Positions 42,023-50,693 of a DNA stretch of 53,886 nucleotides are shown in pieces (positions within the stretch are counted from its first letter, which is position 1; each line of letters starts with the position of its first letter). The notes beneath the pieces were generated by a model, which searched no databases, had not been told where the DNA came from, and saw nothing but the letters and a program-made list of their open reading frames with translations. A program made the position numbers and the translations under genes. This DNA comes from JBHENW01 sp046261875 (GTDB taxonomy: Bacteria; Acidobacteriota; Thermoanaerobaculia; UBA5066; Gp7-AA6), in the NCBI GenBank assembly GCA_046261875.1, contig JBHENW010000054.1, forward strand, positions 1 to 53,886, read 5' to 3'.

Positions 42023-42090
42023 TCTCTGTCGCCCTTATCGGCGGCGATCCGGTGATCCCCGGACGTCGACCGAGAGGAAAGGAGCGCGCC

Positions 42091-42939
42091 GTGAAGAGCC
42101 TGCCCGAAACCTCTCCCGTCACCGTCCCCGATCTGCTCGCCGCCAAGGGACGCGACCGCATCGCGATGATGACGGCCTACGACGCGTCGACCGCGGCCCT
42201 GCTCGATGCGGCCGGTCTCGACGTCCTCCTCGTCGGAGACTCCGTCGAGATGGCCGTCTACGGCAAGCCGAACACGCTCTCGGCCACGATGGAGACCATG
42301 CTGCGGCACGCGGAAGCCGTCGCGCACGCCGCCCAACGCGCTCTCGTCGTCGGGGACATGCCTTTCCTCTCTTATCAGGCGGATACCGCGGAAGCCGTGC
42401 ACAACGCCGGACGCTTCCTCTCGGAAGCCGGGTGCGGGGCGGTCAAGGTGGAGGGAGGCCGCCGGATCCTCCCGGCCGTCGAGGCCATCCTCGCGGCCGA
42501 CATCCCCGTGATGGGCCACGTGGGCCTGACGCCCCAGTCGTACCGCAAGTTCGGAGGATTCAAGGTCCAGGGGAAGGCCGCCGGCCCCGCGCAGGAGATC
42601 CTGGAGGACGCGCGGGCTCTCGCGCAGGCCGGCTGCTTCGCGGTCGTCGTCGAGTGCGTTCCCGCGGAGCTCGGAGCGCAGATCACGGCGGAGATCCCCG
42701 TGCCCACGATCGGCATCGGCGGCGGACCCGCCTGCGACGGCCAGGTCCTCGTCTTCCACGACGTCGTCGGGCTGACGCGGGACCTCTCCCCGCGCTTCGT
42801 CCGCCGCTACGCGGACCTTACGACCGCGATCGAGGAAGCGGCCCGCGCTTTCACGCGCGACGTGCGCAGCGGGGCCTTCCCTTCGGCGGAAGAGTCCTTC
42901 TCGGGAGAGAAGACGCGGGCGCTGCGCCGCGTCTATTGA
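42091..42939 (+). CDS. panB: 3-methyl-2-oxobutanoate hydroxymethyltransferase
   Basis: The 282-residue enzyme makes ketopantoate from 2-oxoisovalerate and methylene-THF, the first step to pantothenate. Signatures include RIAMMTAYDASTAALLDAAG, VGDSVEMAVYG, GDMPFLSYQ, KVEGG, GHVGLTPQS and the active-site VVVECVP. GAGGAAAGGAG (42072-42083) supports GTG 42091. It is followed by panC through a TTGA overlap. Confidence 0.95.
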   Translation: MKSLPETSPVTVPDLLAAKGRDRIAMMTAYDASTAALLDAAGLDVLLVGDSVEMAVYGKPNTLSATMETMLRHAEAVAHAAQRALVVGDMPFLSYQADTAEAVHNAGRFLSEAGCGAVKVEGGRRILPAVEAILAADIPVMGHVGLTPQSYRKFGGFKVQGKAAGPAQEILEDARALAQAGCFAVVVECVPAELGAQITAEIPVPTIGIGGGPACDGQVLVFHDVVGLTRDLSPRFVRRYADLTTAIEEAARAFTRDVRSGAFPSAEESFSGEKTRALRRVY

Positions 42940-43784
42940 AGACCGCCGAAGATCTCTCCCAACTCCGGGAGCTCGTCGCCGATGCGCGCGCGCGCGGCCT
43001 CCGCATCGGGCTCGTGCCGACGATGGGCGCTCTCCATCAGGGGCACCTCTCGCTCGTGCGGATGGCCCGGGCGGAGTGCGGCTTCGTGGTCGTCTCGATC
43101 TTCGTCAACCCGCTGCAGTTCGCCCCGGGCGAAGACCTGAACCGATATCCGCGCGCGCCGGAGAAAGACCGGCGCCTTCTGGAGGAGGCGGGCGCGGATG
43201 CGGCCTACGTTCCCGACCCCGCCGGTTTCTATCCGCCGGATTTCTCGACGGCCGTCGAGGTCGGCGACGTCACGGAGGGTGGCGAAGGAGGCGCGCGGCC
43301 GGGGCACTTCCGGGGTGTCGCGACCGTCGTCGCGAAGCTCTTCCTCCAGGCGCAGCCGGACGCGGCGTACTTCGGCCGCAAGGACCTCCAGCAGGTCGCC
43401 GTCGTCCGCCGGATGATCCGCGACCTGGATTTTCCGATCCGGCTCGTCGTCGGGGACGTGATCCGGGAACCCGACGGCCTGGCGATGTCCTCGCGCAACG
43501 CATATCTCGCTCCCGCGGAGCGCTCCCTGGCCGCCGCCTTCCCGAGGACCCTCCTGGCAGCCGCCGCGAAGACCGACGTCGGCTCCGACGCGCGCGCCCT
43601 GGAAGAGGATGTGCGTCGTCGCCTCCAGGAAGCCGGGCTCGCGGTCGATTACGTCGAGCTCGTCGAGCCCGAGACGATGGCCCGGGCGGCGCAGGTCCGG
43701 TCCGGGGATGCCCTGACCGCCGCCGTCCGCCTGGGGAAGACCCGTCTCATCGACAACGTTGTCTTGCGCGGCGAGAGCCGATAG
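42936..43784 (+). CDS. panC: pantothenate synthetase
   Basis: The 282-residue enzyme joins pantoate and beta-alanine with ATP. It has GLVPTMGALHQGHLSLVRMA (HIGH-like loop), SIFVNPLQF, FRGVATVVAKLF, DAAYFGRKDLQQ and MSSRNAYL (KMSKS-like). TTG 42936 overlaps the panB stop. The reducing step (panE) and aspartate decarboxylase (panD) are not here. Confidence 0.95.
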   Translation: MKTAEDLSQLRELVADARARGLRIGLVPTMGALHQGHLSLVRMARAECGFVVVSIFVNPLQFAPGEDLNRYPRAPEKDRRLLEEAGADAAYVPDPAGFYPPDFSTAVEVGDVTEGGEGGARPGHFRGVATVVAKLFLQAQPDAAYFGRKDLQQVAVVRRMIRDLDFPIRLVVGDVIREPDGLAMSSRNAYLAPAERSLAAAFPRTLLAAAAKTDVGSDARALEEDVRRRLQEAGLAVDYVELVEPETMARAAQVRSGDALTAAVRLGKTRLIDNVVLRGESR

Positions 43785-43802
43785 GACTACAAGAAGCCTT
43801 CG

Positions 43803-44636
43803 ATGAGCACCTCCACCCTCGAGCCGAACGCCCTCCGGGGCGAAAGCGCCTCGTCAGACCCGTTCGTCTTCGGGGGACGCAGCTTCTCCTCGCGCCTCAT
43901 CGTCGGGACCGGCAAGTACGCGAGCTTCGAGCTGATGCGGTCCGCGCTCGCCGAGTCCGGCGCCGAGATCGTCACGGTCGCCGTCCGCCGCGTGAATCTG
44001 ACCGACCGGGGCCGTGAGTCGCTCCTCGACTACGTGCCGAAGGGGATGACGCTCCTTCCCAACACGGCCGGCTGTTACAGCGCCGAAGACGCCGTGCGCG
44101 CCGCCCGGCTGGGTCGCGAAGTCGGCCTCTCGGAGTGGGTCAAGCTCGAGGTGCTGGGCGATGAGCAGACCCTCTGGCCCGACAACGAGGCCCTCCTTTC
44201 CGCCACGCGCACGCTCGTCGCCGAAGGCTTCGTCGTCTTCCCGTACACGTCGGACGACCCCATCGTCTGCCGGAGGCTCGAGGACGCCGGGGCGGCGGCG
44301 GTCATGCCGCTCGGCGCGCCGATCGGATCCGGCCTCGGAATCCAGAACCCCAACAACCTCGCGATCATCCTCGAGCGTGCGCAGGTTCCGGTGATCGTGG
44401 ATGCCGGCGTGGGCACGGCGTCGGATGCGTGCGTCGCCATGGAGCTCGGGGCGGCGGGGGTCCTGATGAACACCGGGATCGCCGGCGCGAAGGACCCCGT
44501 CCGGATGGCGCGCGCGATGCGTGACGCGGTCCGCGCGGGACGCGACGCCTGTCTGGCCGGTCGGATCCCGCGACGCCGCTACGCGACCGCCTCCTCGCCG
44601 GAGCAAGGTCGAATCGGAACGCCCCACGGCGGTTAA
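43803..44636 (+). CDS. thiG: thiazole synthase
   Basis: The 277-residue TIM-barrel protein forms the thiazole ring of thiamine from deoxyxylulose phosphate, glycine imine and sulfur on ThiS. Schiff-base Lys114 lies in SEWVKLEVLGD. Other matches are RLIVGTGKY, LPNTAGCYSAEDAVR and VPVIVDAGVGTASDA, ending MNTGIAGAKDPVRMA. An extra 20-residue N-terminal extension and a basic tail are present. It is 18 nt after panC, with no thiS/thiF/thiO neighbours. Confidence 0.93.
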   Translation: MSTSTLEPNALRGESASSDPFVFGGRSFSSRLIVGTGKYASFELMRSALAESGAEIVTVAVRRVNLTDRGRESLLDYVPKGMTLLPNTAGCYSAEDAVRAARLGREVGLSEWVKLEVLGDEQTLWPDNEALLSATRTLVAEGFVVFPYTSDDPIVCRRLEDAGAAAVMPLGAPIGSGLGIQNPNNLAIILERAQVPVIVDAGVGTASDACVAMELGAAGVLMNTGIAGAKDPVRMARAMRDAVRAGRDACLAGRIPRRRYATASSPEQGRIGTPHGG

Positions 44637-45006
44637 ACGCTCGGCCGCCGCGAGTTAGATCCTTCCGGAAGCGGCCGGCGCCCCTCCGGCGAAGGCGCTT
44701 TCCGGCCTTTTCGGGAGCACCAATTACCGCTTGCAAGCCGGTTGCGGGGCGTGCTACGTTGCGCCAACTTTTACGAAAACCCGCACATCCGGATCGACAC
44801 ACTTATGTTTGCCCTTTCCCCATCCGCGCGCCTCTGCGGGGAGACGTGCGTGCGTGCGAAAGGAGGCCGGTCTTAGAGATTCACCTTCTTCCGCTCCCCG
44901 CATCGGGCGGGGAGGGGCAAATCACTCGAATCGAAAACGTTTCATTTATGACCCGGAGCGACAACGCCCGGGAGGGTAAGAAAAACCCAGGAGATCGCCG
45001 ACTTCC
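44637..45006 (+). other. spacer between thiG and the zinc-ribbon gene
   Basis: No gene is evident. The spacer contains the terminator at 44673, a possible promoter TTGCAA (44731-44736)-18 nt-TACGTT (44755-44760), a CGTGCGTGCGTGCG run near 44845, and an 8-bp hairpin CTCCCCGC/GCGGGGAG (44895-44902/44908-44915). If the promoter is real, the zinc-ribbon mRNA has a structured leader of about 240 nt. Confidence 0.35.
44673..44711 (+). terminator. probable terminator of the pan-thi operon
   Basis: GGCCGG (44673-44678) pairs with CCGGCC (44702-44707), with an inner GCGCC/GGCGC stem, followed by TTTTC. Confidence 0.5.
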
Positions 45007-45306
45007 ATGATGCAGCAATACACCGACAAGAACCTCACCTGCGTCGACTGCGGTTCCACGTTCCTGTTTTCCGCCGATGACCAGGAGTTCTACGCGCGCA
45101 AGGGGTTCACCAACGAGCCCAAGCGCTGCAAGCTCTGCCGCGACAAGCGCAAGGCCGCCTCGGGAGAGGGTCGCGAGCGCACCTTCTACGACGTGACGTG
45201 CGATGGGTGCGGAAAGCAAACGCAGGTTCCTTTCAACCCGACCAACGGAAAGCCCGTCTATTGCCGCGAGTGCTACTCGGCTCGGCGCGCGCAGCAGGCG
45301 TACTGA
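45007..45306 (+). CDS. small protein with two CxxC zinc-ribbon pairs
   Basis: The 99-residue protein holds four CxxC motifs: CVDC (12-15), CKLC, CDGC and CREC. These form two zinc ribbons separated by a basic linker (RDKRKAASGEGRER). The first half resembles the CxxC-x-CxxC 'probable zinc ribbon' family; no function is assigned to it. Starts at ATG 45007 or ATG 45010; AGGAGA lies about 15 nt upstream. It has its own terminator at 45330. Confidence 0.85.
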   Translation: MMQQYTDKNLTCVDCGSTFLFSADDQEFYARKGFTNEPKRCKLCRDKRKAASGEGRERTFYDVTCDGCGKQTQVPFNPTNGKPVYCRECYSARRAQQAY

Positions 45307-45329
45307 TTTTTCACGAATCTCGACCTCGG

Positions 45330-45355
45330 AGCCCCGGCGCCGCCGGGGCTTTTTT
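45330..45355 (+). terminator. terminator after the zinc-ribbon gene
   Basis: AGCCCCGGC (45330-45338) pairs perfectly with GCCGGGGCT (45342-45350) over a GCC loop, then TTTTT. TTATCT (45357-45362) just after could be the next -10. Confidence 0.85.
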
Positions 45356-45403
45356 GTTATCTTGCCCGCGCCCCACGGGGCCACAGAAAAGATCAGACCC
45401 GTC

Positions 45404-46342
45404 GTGACTCGCTCCCCCGAGACCCTCCTCCGGCCCGTGCCTCGCCTGCCCGACGTGATCGGCCTTACGCCGATCATCGAGCTGTCCCGTTACGCCCGCG
45501 GACACGCCCGCATCGTCGCCAAGCTCGAGTGGTTGAACCCGGGCGGGAGCGTCAAGGACCGGATCGCGCGGGCGATGATCGAGGATGCCGAGGAGCGGGG
45601 CCTCCTGCGGCCGGGCGGAACGATCGTCGAGCCGACTTCCGGCAACACCGGGATCTCCCTGGCGATGCTCGCGGCCGCCAAGGGCTACCGCTGCGTGATC
45701 GTCATGCCCGAAGGGAGCGCTCAGCTGAAGTCCCGGATCATGGAGGCCATGGGCGTCGAGGTCATCCGGACTCCCGCGGCAGAGTACATGCCCGGGGCGA
45801 TCAAGAAGGCCGAGCAGATCGCCCGGGAAACTCCGGGCGCCTACCTCCCCAACCAGTTCGCCAATCCCGTCAACCCCCGAGTCCATTACGAGACGACCGG
45901 TCCCGAGGTCTTCTCCGCGCTCGGCGATGCGATCGAGGCCTTCGTCGTCGGCGTCGGCACGACGGGGACCTTCACGGGCGTCTCGCGTTTCCTCCGCGAA
46001 CGGATACCGGGCCTCCTCCGCGTCGCGGCGGAGCCGCAGGGCTCGATCCTGGGAGGCGGGGAGCGGGGACGCCACGAGGTCGAGGGGATCGGGCTGTCGT
46101 TCTATCCGCCGATCCTCGATCGCTCGATGATCGACCGGGTGATCACCGTGACGGACGCGGACGCTTTCGCCGCCTGCCGGCTGCTGGCAAAGACCGAAGG
46201 GCTCCTCGTCGGCGGCTCCTCCGGCGTCGCGGCCGAGGCGGCGCTCCGGGTGGCGCGGGAGCTCGGACCGGGCAAGACGGTCGTCACGATTCTTCCGGAC
46301 GGCGCCGAACGGTACCCTTCGCAGGGAATCTTCGGGGCCTGA
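45404..46342 (+). CDS. cysteine synthase / cystathionine beta-synthase-like PLP enzyme
   Basis: The 312-residue protein has the PLP lysine Lys51 in NPGGSVKDRIA, substrate loop EPTSGNTGIS, VGVGTTGTFTGVSRFL and LLVGGSSGVA. This is the CysK/CBS fold without CBS-pair domains. Linkage to a cystathionine gamma-synthase/lyase 40 nt downstream makes transsulfuration likely; it could be CysK or bacterial CBS. GTG 45404 is the start; no good SD is visible. Confidence 0.92.
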   Translation: MTRSPETLLRPVPRLPDVIGLTPIIELSRYARGHARIVAKLEWLNPGGSVKDRIARAMIEDAEERGLLRPGGTIVEPTSGNTGISLAMLAAAKGYRCVIVMPEGSAQLKSRIMEAMGVEVIRTPAAEYMPGAIKKAEQIARETPGAYLPNQFANPVNPRVHYETTGPEVFSALGDAIEAFVVGVGTTGTFTGVSRFLRERIPGLLRVAAEPQGSILGGGERGRHEVEGIGLSFYPPILDRSMIDRVITVTDADAFAACRLLAKTEGLLVGGSSGVAAEAALRVARELGPGKTVVTILPDGAERYPSQGIFGA

Positions 46343-46382
46343 AACCCCCTATTTCTTTCGGGACCCTTCAGGAGAGACGCAC

Positions 46383-47519
46383 ATGGGCTTTTCCACCGAC
46401 GCCATCCATGCCGGCAACGAGCCCGACCCCCGGACGGGGGCGGTCGCCGTGCCGATCTACCAGACCTCCACGTACGTCCAGGACGCCCTGGGAAAACACA
46501 AGGGCTACGAGTACGCACGGACGCAGAATCCGACGCGCCACGCCCTGGAGGAGAACCTGGCGGTCCTGGAGGGAGGCGCCGGCGCGCGCGCCTTCGCCTC
46601 CGGGATGGCGGCGATCACGGCCGTCTCGACCTTCGTCAAGGCCGGCGACCACGTCGTCTGCTCGAACCTGACGTACGGCGGGACCTACCGCTACTTCACG
46701 AAGATCCTCGCGCGCTACGGCGTCGAGTTCTCCTTCGTGGATACGGCCTGCCCGGAGCGGGTCAAGGAAGCCCTTCGCAAGAACACCCGGATGCTCCACC
46801 TGGAGACCCCGACCAACCCGATGATGACGCTCTGCGACATCCCGCTCCTCTCCGAGTACGCGCACGAGGTCGGGGCGCTCGTCGTCGTGGACAACACGTT
46901 TGCATCCCCGTATCTCCAGCGGCCGCTCGCGCTCGGGGCGGACCTCGTCGTCCATTCGACGACGAAGTTCCTCAACGGCCACTCCGATTCCGTCGGCGGG
47001 GTGGCCGTCGCGGCCAATGCCGAGCACGTCGAGTGGCTCGCCTTCGTCCAGAACAGCTCCGGCGCGATCCTTTCGCCCTTCGATTCCTGGCTCGTTCTGC
47101 GGGGGGTCAAGACCCTCGCGGTGCGGATGGAGCGGCACGAGTACAACGGACGAGAGATCGCGAAGCATCTCTCGACCCAGAAGAAGATCCAGAAGCTCTA
47201 TTACCCCGGGCTGCCGGATCACCCCCAGCACGACCTCGCGAAGCGCCAGATGCGCGGGTTCGGAGCGATGATCTCTTTCGATCTCGGCTCCTACGAGGCC
47301 GCCCGCTCGGTCCTCGATCGGGTCAAGCTCTGCTCGCTCGGGGAGAGCCTCGGGGGGGTCGAGACGCTCATCTCGCACCCCGCGACGATGACGCACGGCT
47401 CGATCCCGGAAGAGCAGCGCAACAAGCTCGGCATCACGCCGGGGCTCGTGCGCATCTCGGTCGGGATCGAGGACGTCGAAGACCTGATCGCCGACCTGGA
47501 CCAGGCCCTCGGGGCTTGA
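46383..47519 (+). CDS. cystathionine gamma-synthase / gamma-lyase
   Basis: The 378-residue PLP enzyme has TDAIHAGNEPDPRTGAVAVPIYQTSTY, YARTQNPTRHALEENLA, VVVDNTFASPYLQRPL and PLP lysine Lys195 in HSTTKFLNGHSD. ESLGGVETLISHPA is close to the end. It may make cystathionine from cysteine (MetB) or split it to cysteine (MccB/CGL); sequence by eye cannot separate them. With the preceding gene it links cysteine and homocysteine metabolism. GGAGAGACGCAC gives an SD before ATG 46383. Confidence 0.93.
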   Translation: MGFSTDAIHAGNEPDPRTGAVAVPIYQTSTYVQDALGKHKGYEYARTQNPTRHALEENLAVLEGGAGARAFASGMAAITAVSTFVKAGDHVVCSNLTYGGTYRYFTKILARYGVEFSFVDTACPERVKEALRKNTRMLHLETPTNPMMTLCDIPLLSEYAHEVGALVVVDNTFASPYLQRPLALGADLVVHSTTKFLNGHSDSVGGVAVAANAEHVEWLAFVQNSSGAILSPFDSWLVLRGVKTLAVRMERHEYNGREIAKHLSTQKKIQKLYYPGLPDHPQHDLAKRQMRGFGAMISFDLGSYEAARSVLDRVKLCSLGESLGGVETLISHPATMTHGSIPEEQRNKLGITPGLVRISVGIEDVEDLIADLDQALGA

Positions 47520-48412
47520 CCGCGCTCCTCTTCGCGCTTCTTCTCTCTTTCGGGGAAGCTCCGGCGGCCTCGACCTGCGGTACCGGGCGCGAGGCGGCGG
47601 CGGCGACAGAGTTCCTCCGCGAGATCAACGCGCTTCGCGCGAACAAGGAACTCGCGGCGCTCGAGCTCCATCCTTCCCTCTGCCGGCTCGCGCGGGAACG
47701 GGCGCGCGAGATCGCGCGGGAGGGAGACTCGGAGTTCGACCTGCTCCCCGACGATGTCCTCTTCCGCCGCGCCGGGGAGGCTGGCTACCGGCCCCGCTTC
47801 ATCGCCGAGCTCGAAGTCCAGGCCGAAGGCACGGTCCGATCGGTCGTCGCGGGGTGGCCAGGCAACGTGAAGGAGACGGCGCTCGACCCGGCCGCGCACG
47901 ACCTGGGCGTCGGGACGTCCCGTCTCGACCGCGCCAACCTTTACGTTCTCTTTTTCGGCCTTTCGATGCAGGAGGATTTCGCGCGAAGGACCGCTTCGCT
48001 GGGAAACGGCGAGGCCGTCATCCAGGAAATGCTCGACCGGGTCAACGCCGAGCGCCGCAAAGCGGGGCTCCCGGCCCTCCGGCTCCATCCTTCCCTCTCG
48101 CGCGCCGCCCGACGCCATGCCGAGGACATGCTGGCCCGGTCCTTCTACGGCCACGAGACGCCGGAAGGGCGCACGCCCCTCGATCGCGTGAAGGCCAGCG
48201 GCTATTCGCCCTCGACCGTCGCGGAGAACATCGCCCGCGGACAGTTCTCCGTCGAAGAAGTCATGGACGGATGGATGGAGAGCAGAACACACCTGGTGAA
48301 CATCCTCGGACGGCCCTTCACCGAGGCCGGGCTGGGTTACGCCATGGGAATCAACGAGGCCGGCCCCGCCGTCTACTGGGTCCAGGTCTTCGCCGCGCCG
48401 CGGCCGCCCTAG
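47516..48412 (+). CDS. secreted CAP/SCP-domain protein
   Basis: The 298-residue protein opens with a signal peptide (LTALLFALLLSFGEAPAAS). A first, degenerate CAP-like domain (about 25-155) is followed by a full one (about 170-295). The latter has HAEDMLARSFYGHETPEGRTPLDRV, AENIARG and WMESRTHLVNIL, which supply the conserved His/Glu/His cavity. CAP proteins are secreted and bind lipids, metals or cell-wall parts. TTG 47516 overlaps the stop of the previous gene. Two copies in one protein suggest an internal duplication. Confidence 0.85.
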   Translation: MTALLFALLLSFGEAPAASTCGTGREAAAATEFLREINALRANKELAALELHPSLCRLARERAREIAREGDSEFDLLPDDVLFRRAGEAGYRPRFIAELEVQAEGTVRSVVAGWPGNVKETALDPAAHDLGVGTSRLDRANLYVLFFGLSMQEDFARRTASLGNGEAVIQEMLDRVNAERRKAGLPALRLHPSLSRAARRHAEDMLARSFYGHETPEGRTPLDRVKASGYSPSTVAENIARGQFSVEEVMDGWMESRTHLVNILGRPFTEAGLGYAMGINEAGPAVYWVQVFAAPRPP

Positions 48413-48433
48413 GGCAGCAGCGAACCCCCGTCC

Positions 48434-49294
48434 TCACTGCGGGGAGATGACCGTCAACTGCTGCGTGTCGTTGTGAACAACGGTCACGAACGCCCAGATT
48501 GGGAGGTTGGGAAGCAAGGGCTCGACCTCGACAAGGACTCGCTCGTCGCTGCGACAGTTGCGAAACCGGCGAGTTCCGGGACTTCGGTGTATGCGGGAAG
48601 GAATGGCGGAAAGCTCGGTGCAAGATGGACGACTGTTTCGCCCAGAATTCGATCCGGGCCGCCGGCGTCGAAGGGTCTCCACACCGCGCGGTCGATCGAG
48701 TAAACGCGAACCGCAACCGGCCCTCCCCGTGTCCCTTCCAGGCCAAAGACTCTAACGAGGCTTCGGTAGCTTGCGGTGGTCGGGACATCCGGCAGTCCGA
48801 TCGGGACGGTACGAAAGTCCGATTCGCGAGGAAGAGGGATCTCGGTCCCGTCCGTCAATTGCTGTCTCGATGTATCGCGAACCCTGAGATTGAAGGTCAG
48901 TCGATCGACAGAACCGCGTTCGACGCGAAGGAAACCGCCCGTGCTTCCAGCCCAGGGAACCGCCCGCAGAATCATGTTCGGAGGAGTCGGAGGGTTTGCT
49001 GGGATGGGGCCGGGGACGCAAACCGCCGAGCAGCCGAAATAGTCATAGCCCTGGATATCGACGGGCCCAGGACCGTTATTGCGCAGCCAGAAGTCGGTCG
49101 TCCAGACTGCGCCGTTCCGGCCCGGAAGCGGATGGAGCAGATAGAAAGGGACGAGGACTCTTTCGTAGGCCTCATCGGATTGCCCGTGGGAGGAAGGAAC
49201 CCCGATGCAAAAAAAGAGCTAGCGGAATCAGGAGACGAACGACCGAGCACATGGGATTCTCCATAGTTGAACGAGCGTACTTCAAACGCAGCAT
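48434..49294 (-). pseudogene. frameshifted secreted protein (acidobacterial-type NDTQ family)
   Basis: Coding evidence on the minus strand runs through three segments. ATG 49294 gives a signal peptide ending ALF before a run of seven A on the plus strand (49209-49215). A shift by one base there restores the mature sequence (EAYERVLVPFYLLHPLPG, then GAVWTTDFWLRNNGPGPV). That frame continues to about 48560 (PAYTEVPELAG). The correct C-terminus (DERVLVEVEPLLPNLPIWAF, NDTQQLTVISPQ) is in the first frame again. Total length is divisible by three, so the two shifts cancel. It may be a decaying gene or hold two sequencing indels. The region is somewhat less GC-rich than its neighbours. Confidence 0.7.
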
Positions 49295-49303
49295 CTCCTC
49301 TGC

Positions 49304-50608
49304 CTAAGGCAGCAGCGAGATCCCCCGCGCCCGCTCGGTCGTCCGTATCTCCTGCGGGAGGTGGCGTCCTTCGAGCCAGACGACCTGCTGCACGTCGAGG
49401 TCCTTCCTGAGCCGGGAGACGGCCTTGCGCAGCTTCCCGAGCGTCGAGACGTCCTCGACGGCTCCCCAGGGGGAGTCCCCCGGTGGCTGGCCGAGGGACC
49501 ACACGTAAAGGGGCACGTGGATCTTGCCGAGGTACCGGCGCACGGCGTCGGGAGCGTAGCGGCTGTCGTCCTTCGCCGACTCCTCGAGCACGAGCACGAC
49601 GGCGCGGCGCGAGCAGCCCCCGTAGGCTTGTAAACCCGCTACCGCGACGGCGTCGGCGAATCGCAGCGGGGCGGGCGCGGGCATCGGCAGGTAGAGCCGG
49701 GTCATGAACCAGAGGAATCCGCCTTCCCTCGCCGTGTACTCGCGCGACATGTCGAAGAGCTCCGCGACGGCGTTGGACGCCTGGAAGCGGCGCGCGACGG
49801 GCCAGAGCACGTTGACCCGGTCCTTCTTTTCCAGGCGAGTCTCCAGTGCCGTGAAGTCGCGGGACATGCCGGCCGGCCCGGAGCTCGGGGGGCGGCGCCC
49901 AAATCGTTCTACGGCGCCATCGTTGGAGGGGTGCCGCACGAGGATGACGCTCGCCGGACCGTCCTCGACGGCGACGACGCGAAGCTCCCGGCCGCGCGCG
50001 GTAAACCAGCCCTGGAGACCCGCGGGGAGCGGCAGCTTCTCGCTCCCTTCGAGCAGAACGGGCACGGCGGTCAGCTCGCTGCTCGCCTCCCCGGCGGAAC
50101 CCCCTCCGAGGACGACGTCGGCCCGGGAGCGCAGGTTGAGCGGGAACTCGAGCTCGGCCGACAGGATGTGCGTGAGGTGGTGGTCGTAGAAAGGCAGCTC
50201 GACCCGGCGCTGGCCGTCGAGCGCGAGCTCCCGGCCGTCGAAGGTCACCCGCAGCCGCGTCGGATCGGGGCCGAGCAGGCTCGCCCAGACCAGGCGCGCC
50301 GCGCGCGGCTTGCCCTCGGCATCGCGCTCCAGGACGAACTCCGCTTCCGCGAGCGCGCGCGGCAGATTGAGCCATTGCCGCGCCATCCCGATCTCCAGGC
50401 CGTCCCGGTCGTAGGCCCGGGCGACGAGCTCGTGCGGGGCGACCTCTCTTCCGAAATCGACGTTCAACGTCCAGGGCTTTCGCTGGACGCGTCCGACCTC
50501 TCTTCCGTCGAGCTCGTACGTCACGACGGCGACCTGATCGCCGACGAGGACTGAGACCGGGAGAACTCCAACGAGCAAACCCAGGAAGAGCGAAGCGAAG
50601 GCGACCAT
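49304..50608 (-). CDS. exported VWFA-related protein of acidobacterial type
   Basis: The 434-residue protein has a signal sequence (MVAFASLFLGLLVGVLPVSVLVG). A beta-rich N-terminal part follows (AVVTYELDGREVGRVQRKPWTLNVDFG, APHELVARAYDRDG, LPFYDHHLTHILSAELEFP). The C-terminal half resembles a degenerate von Willebrand A fold (RRAVVLVLEESAKDDSRYAP, IHVPLYVWSLG) but lacks a clear DxSxS metal site. Role unknown. ATG 50608 is preferred over the longer frame; CAGAAT lies 11 nt upstream. It is 10 nt upstream of the broken gene at 48434-49294, probably in one transcript. Confidence 0.75.
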   Translation of the reverse strand: MVAFASLFLGLLVGVLPVSVLVGDQVAVVTYELDGREVGRVQRKPWTLNVDFGREVAPHELVARAYDRDGLEIGMARQWLNLPRALAEAEFVLERDAEGKPRAARLVWASLLGPDPTRLRVTFDGRELALDGQRRVELPFYDHHLTHILSAELEFPLNLRSRADVVLGGGSAGEASSELTAVPVLLEGSEKLPLPAGLQGWFTARGRELRVVAVEDGPASVILVRHPSNDGAVERFGRRPPSSGPAGMSRDFTALETRLEKKDRVNVLWPVARRFQASNAVAELFDMSREYTAREGGFLWFMTRLYLPMPAPAPLRFADAVAVAGLQAYGGCSRRAVVLVLEESAKDDSRYAPDAVRRYLGKIHVPLYVWSLGQPPGDSPWGAVEDVSTLGKLRKAVSRLRKDLDVQQVVWLEGRHLPQEIRTTERARGISLLP

Positions 50609-50693
50609 GGCCGACCAATATTCTGATTGAATCGGCTCGCGAAAAACGTTCCCGACGCACATCCAAATCCATGGACCGGAGACCGGAGGACAC

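Noticed and set aside
44804..44875. 23-codon frame MFALSPSARLC... in the spacer before the zinc-ribbon gene
   Set aside because: No SD before its ATG and no similarity that I can name; probably leader RNA.
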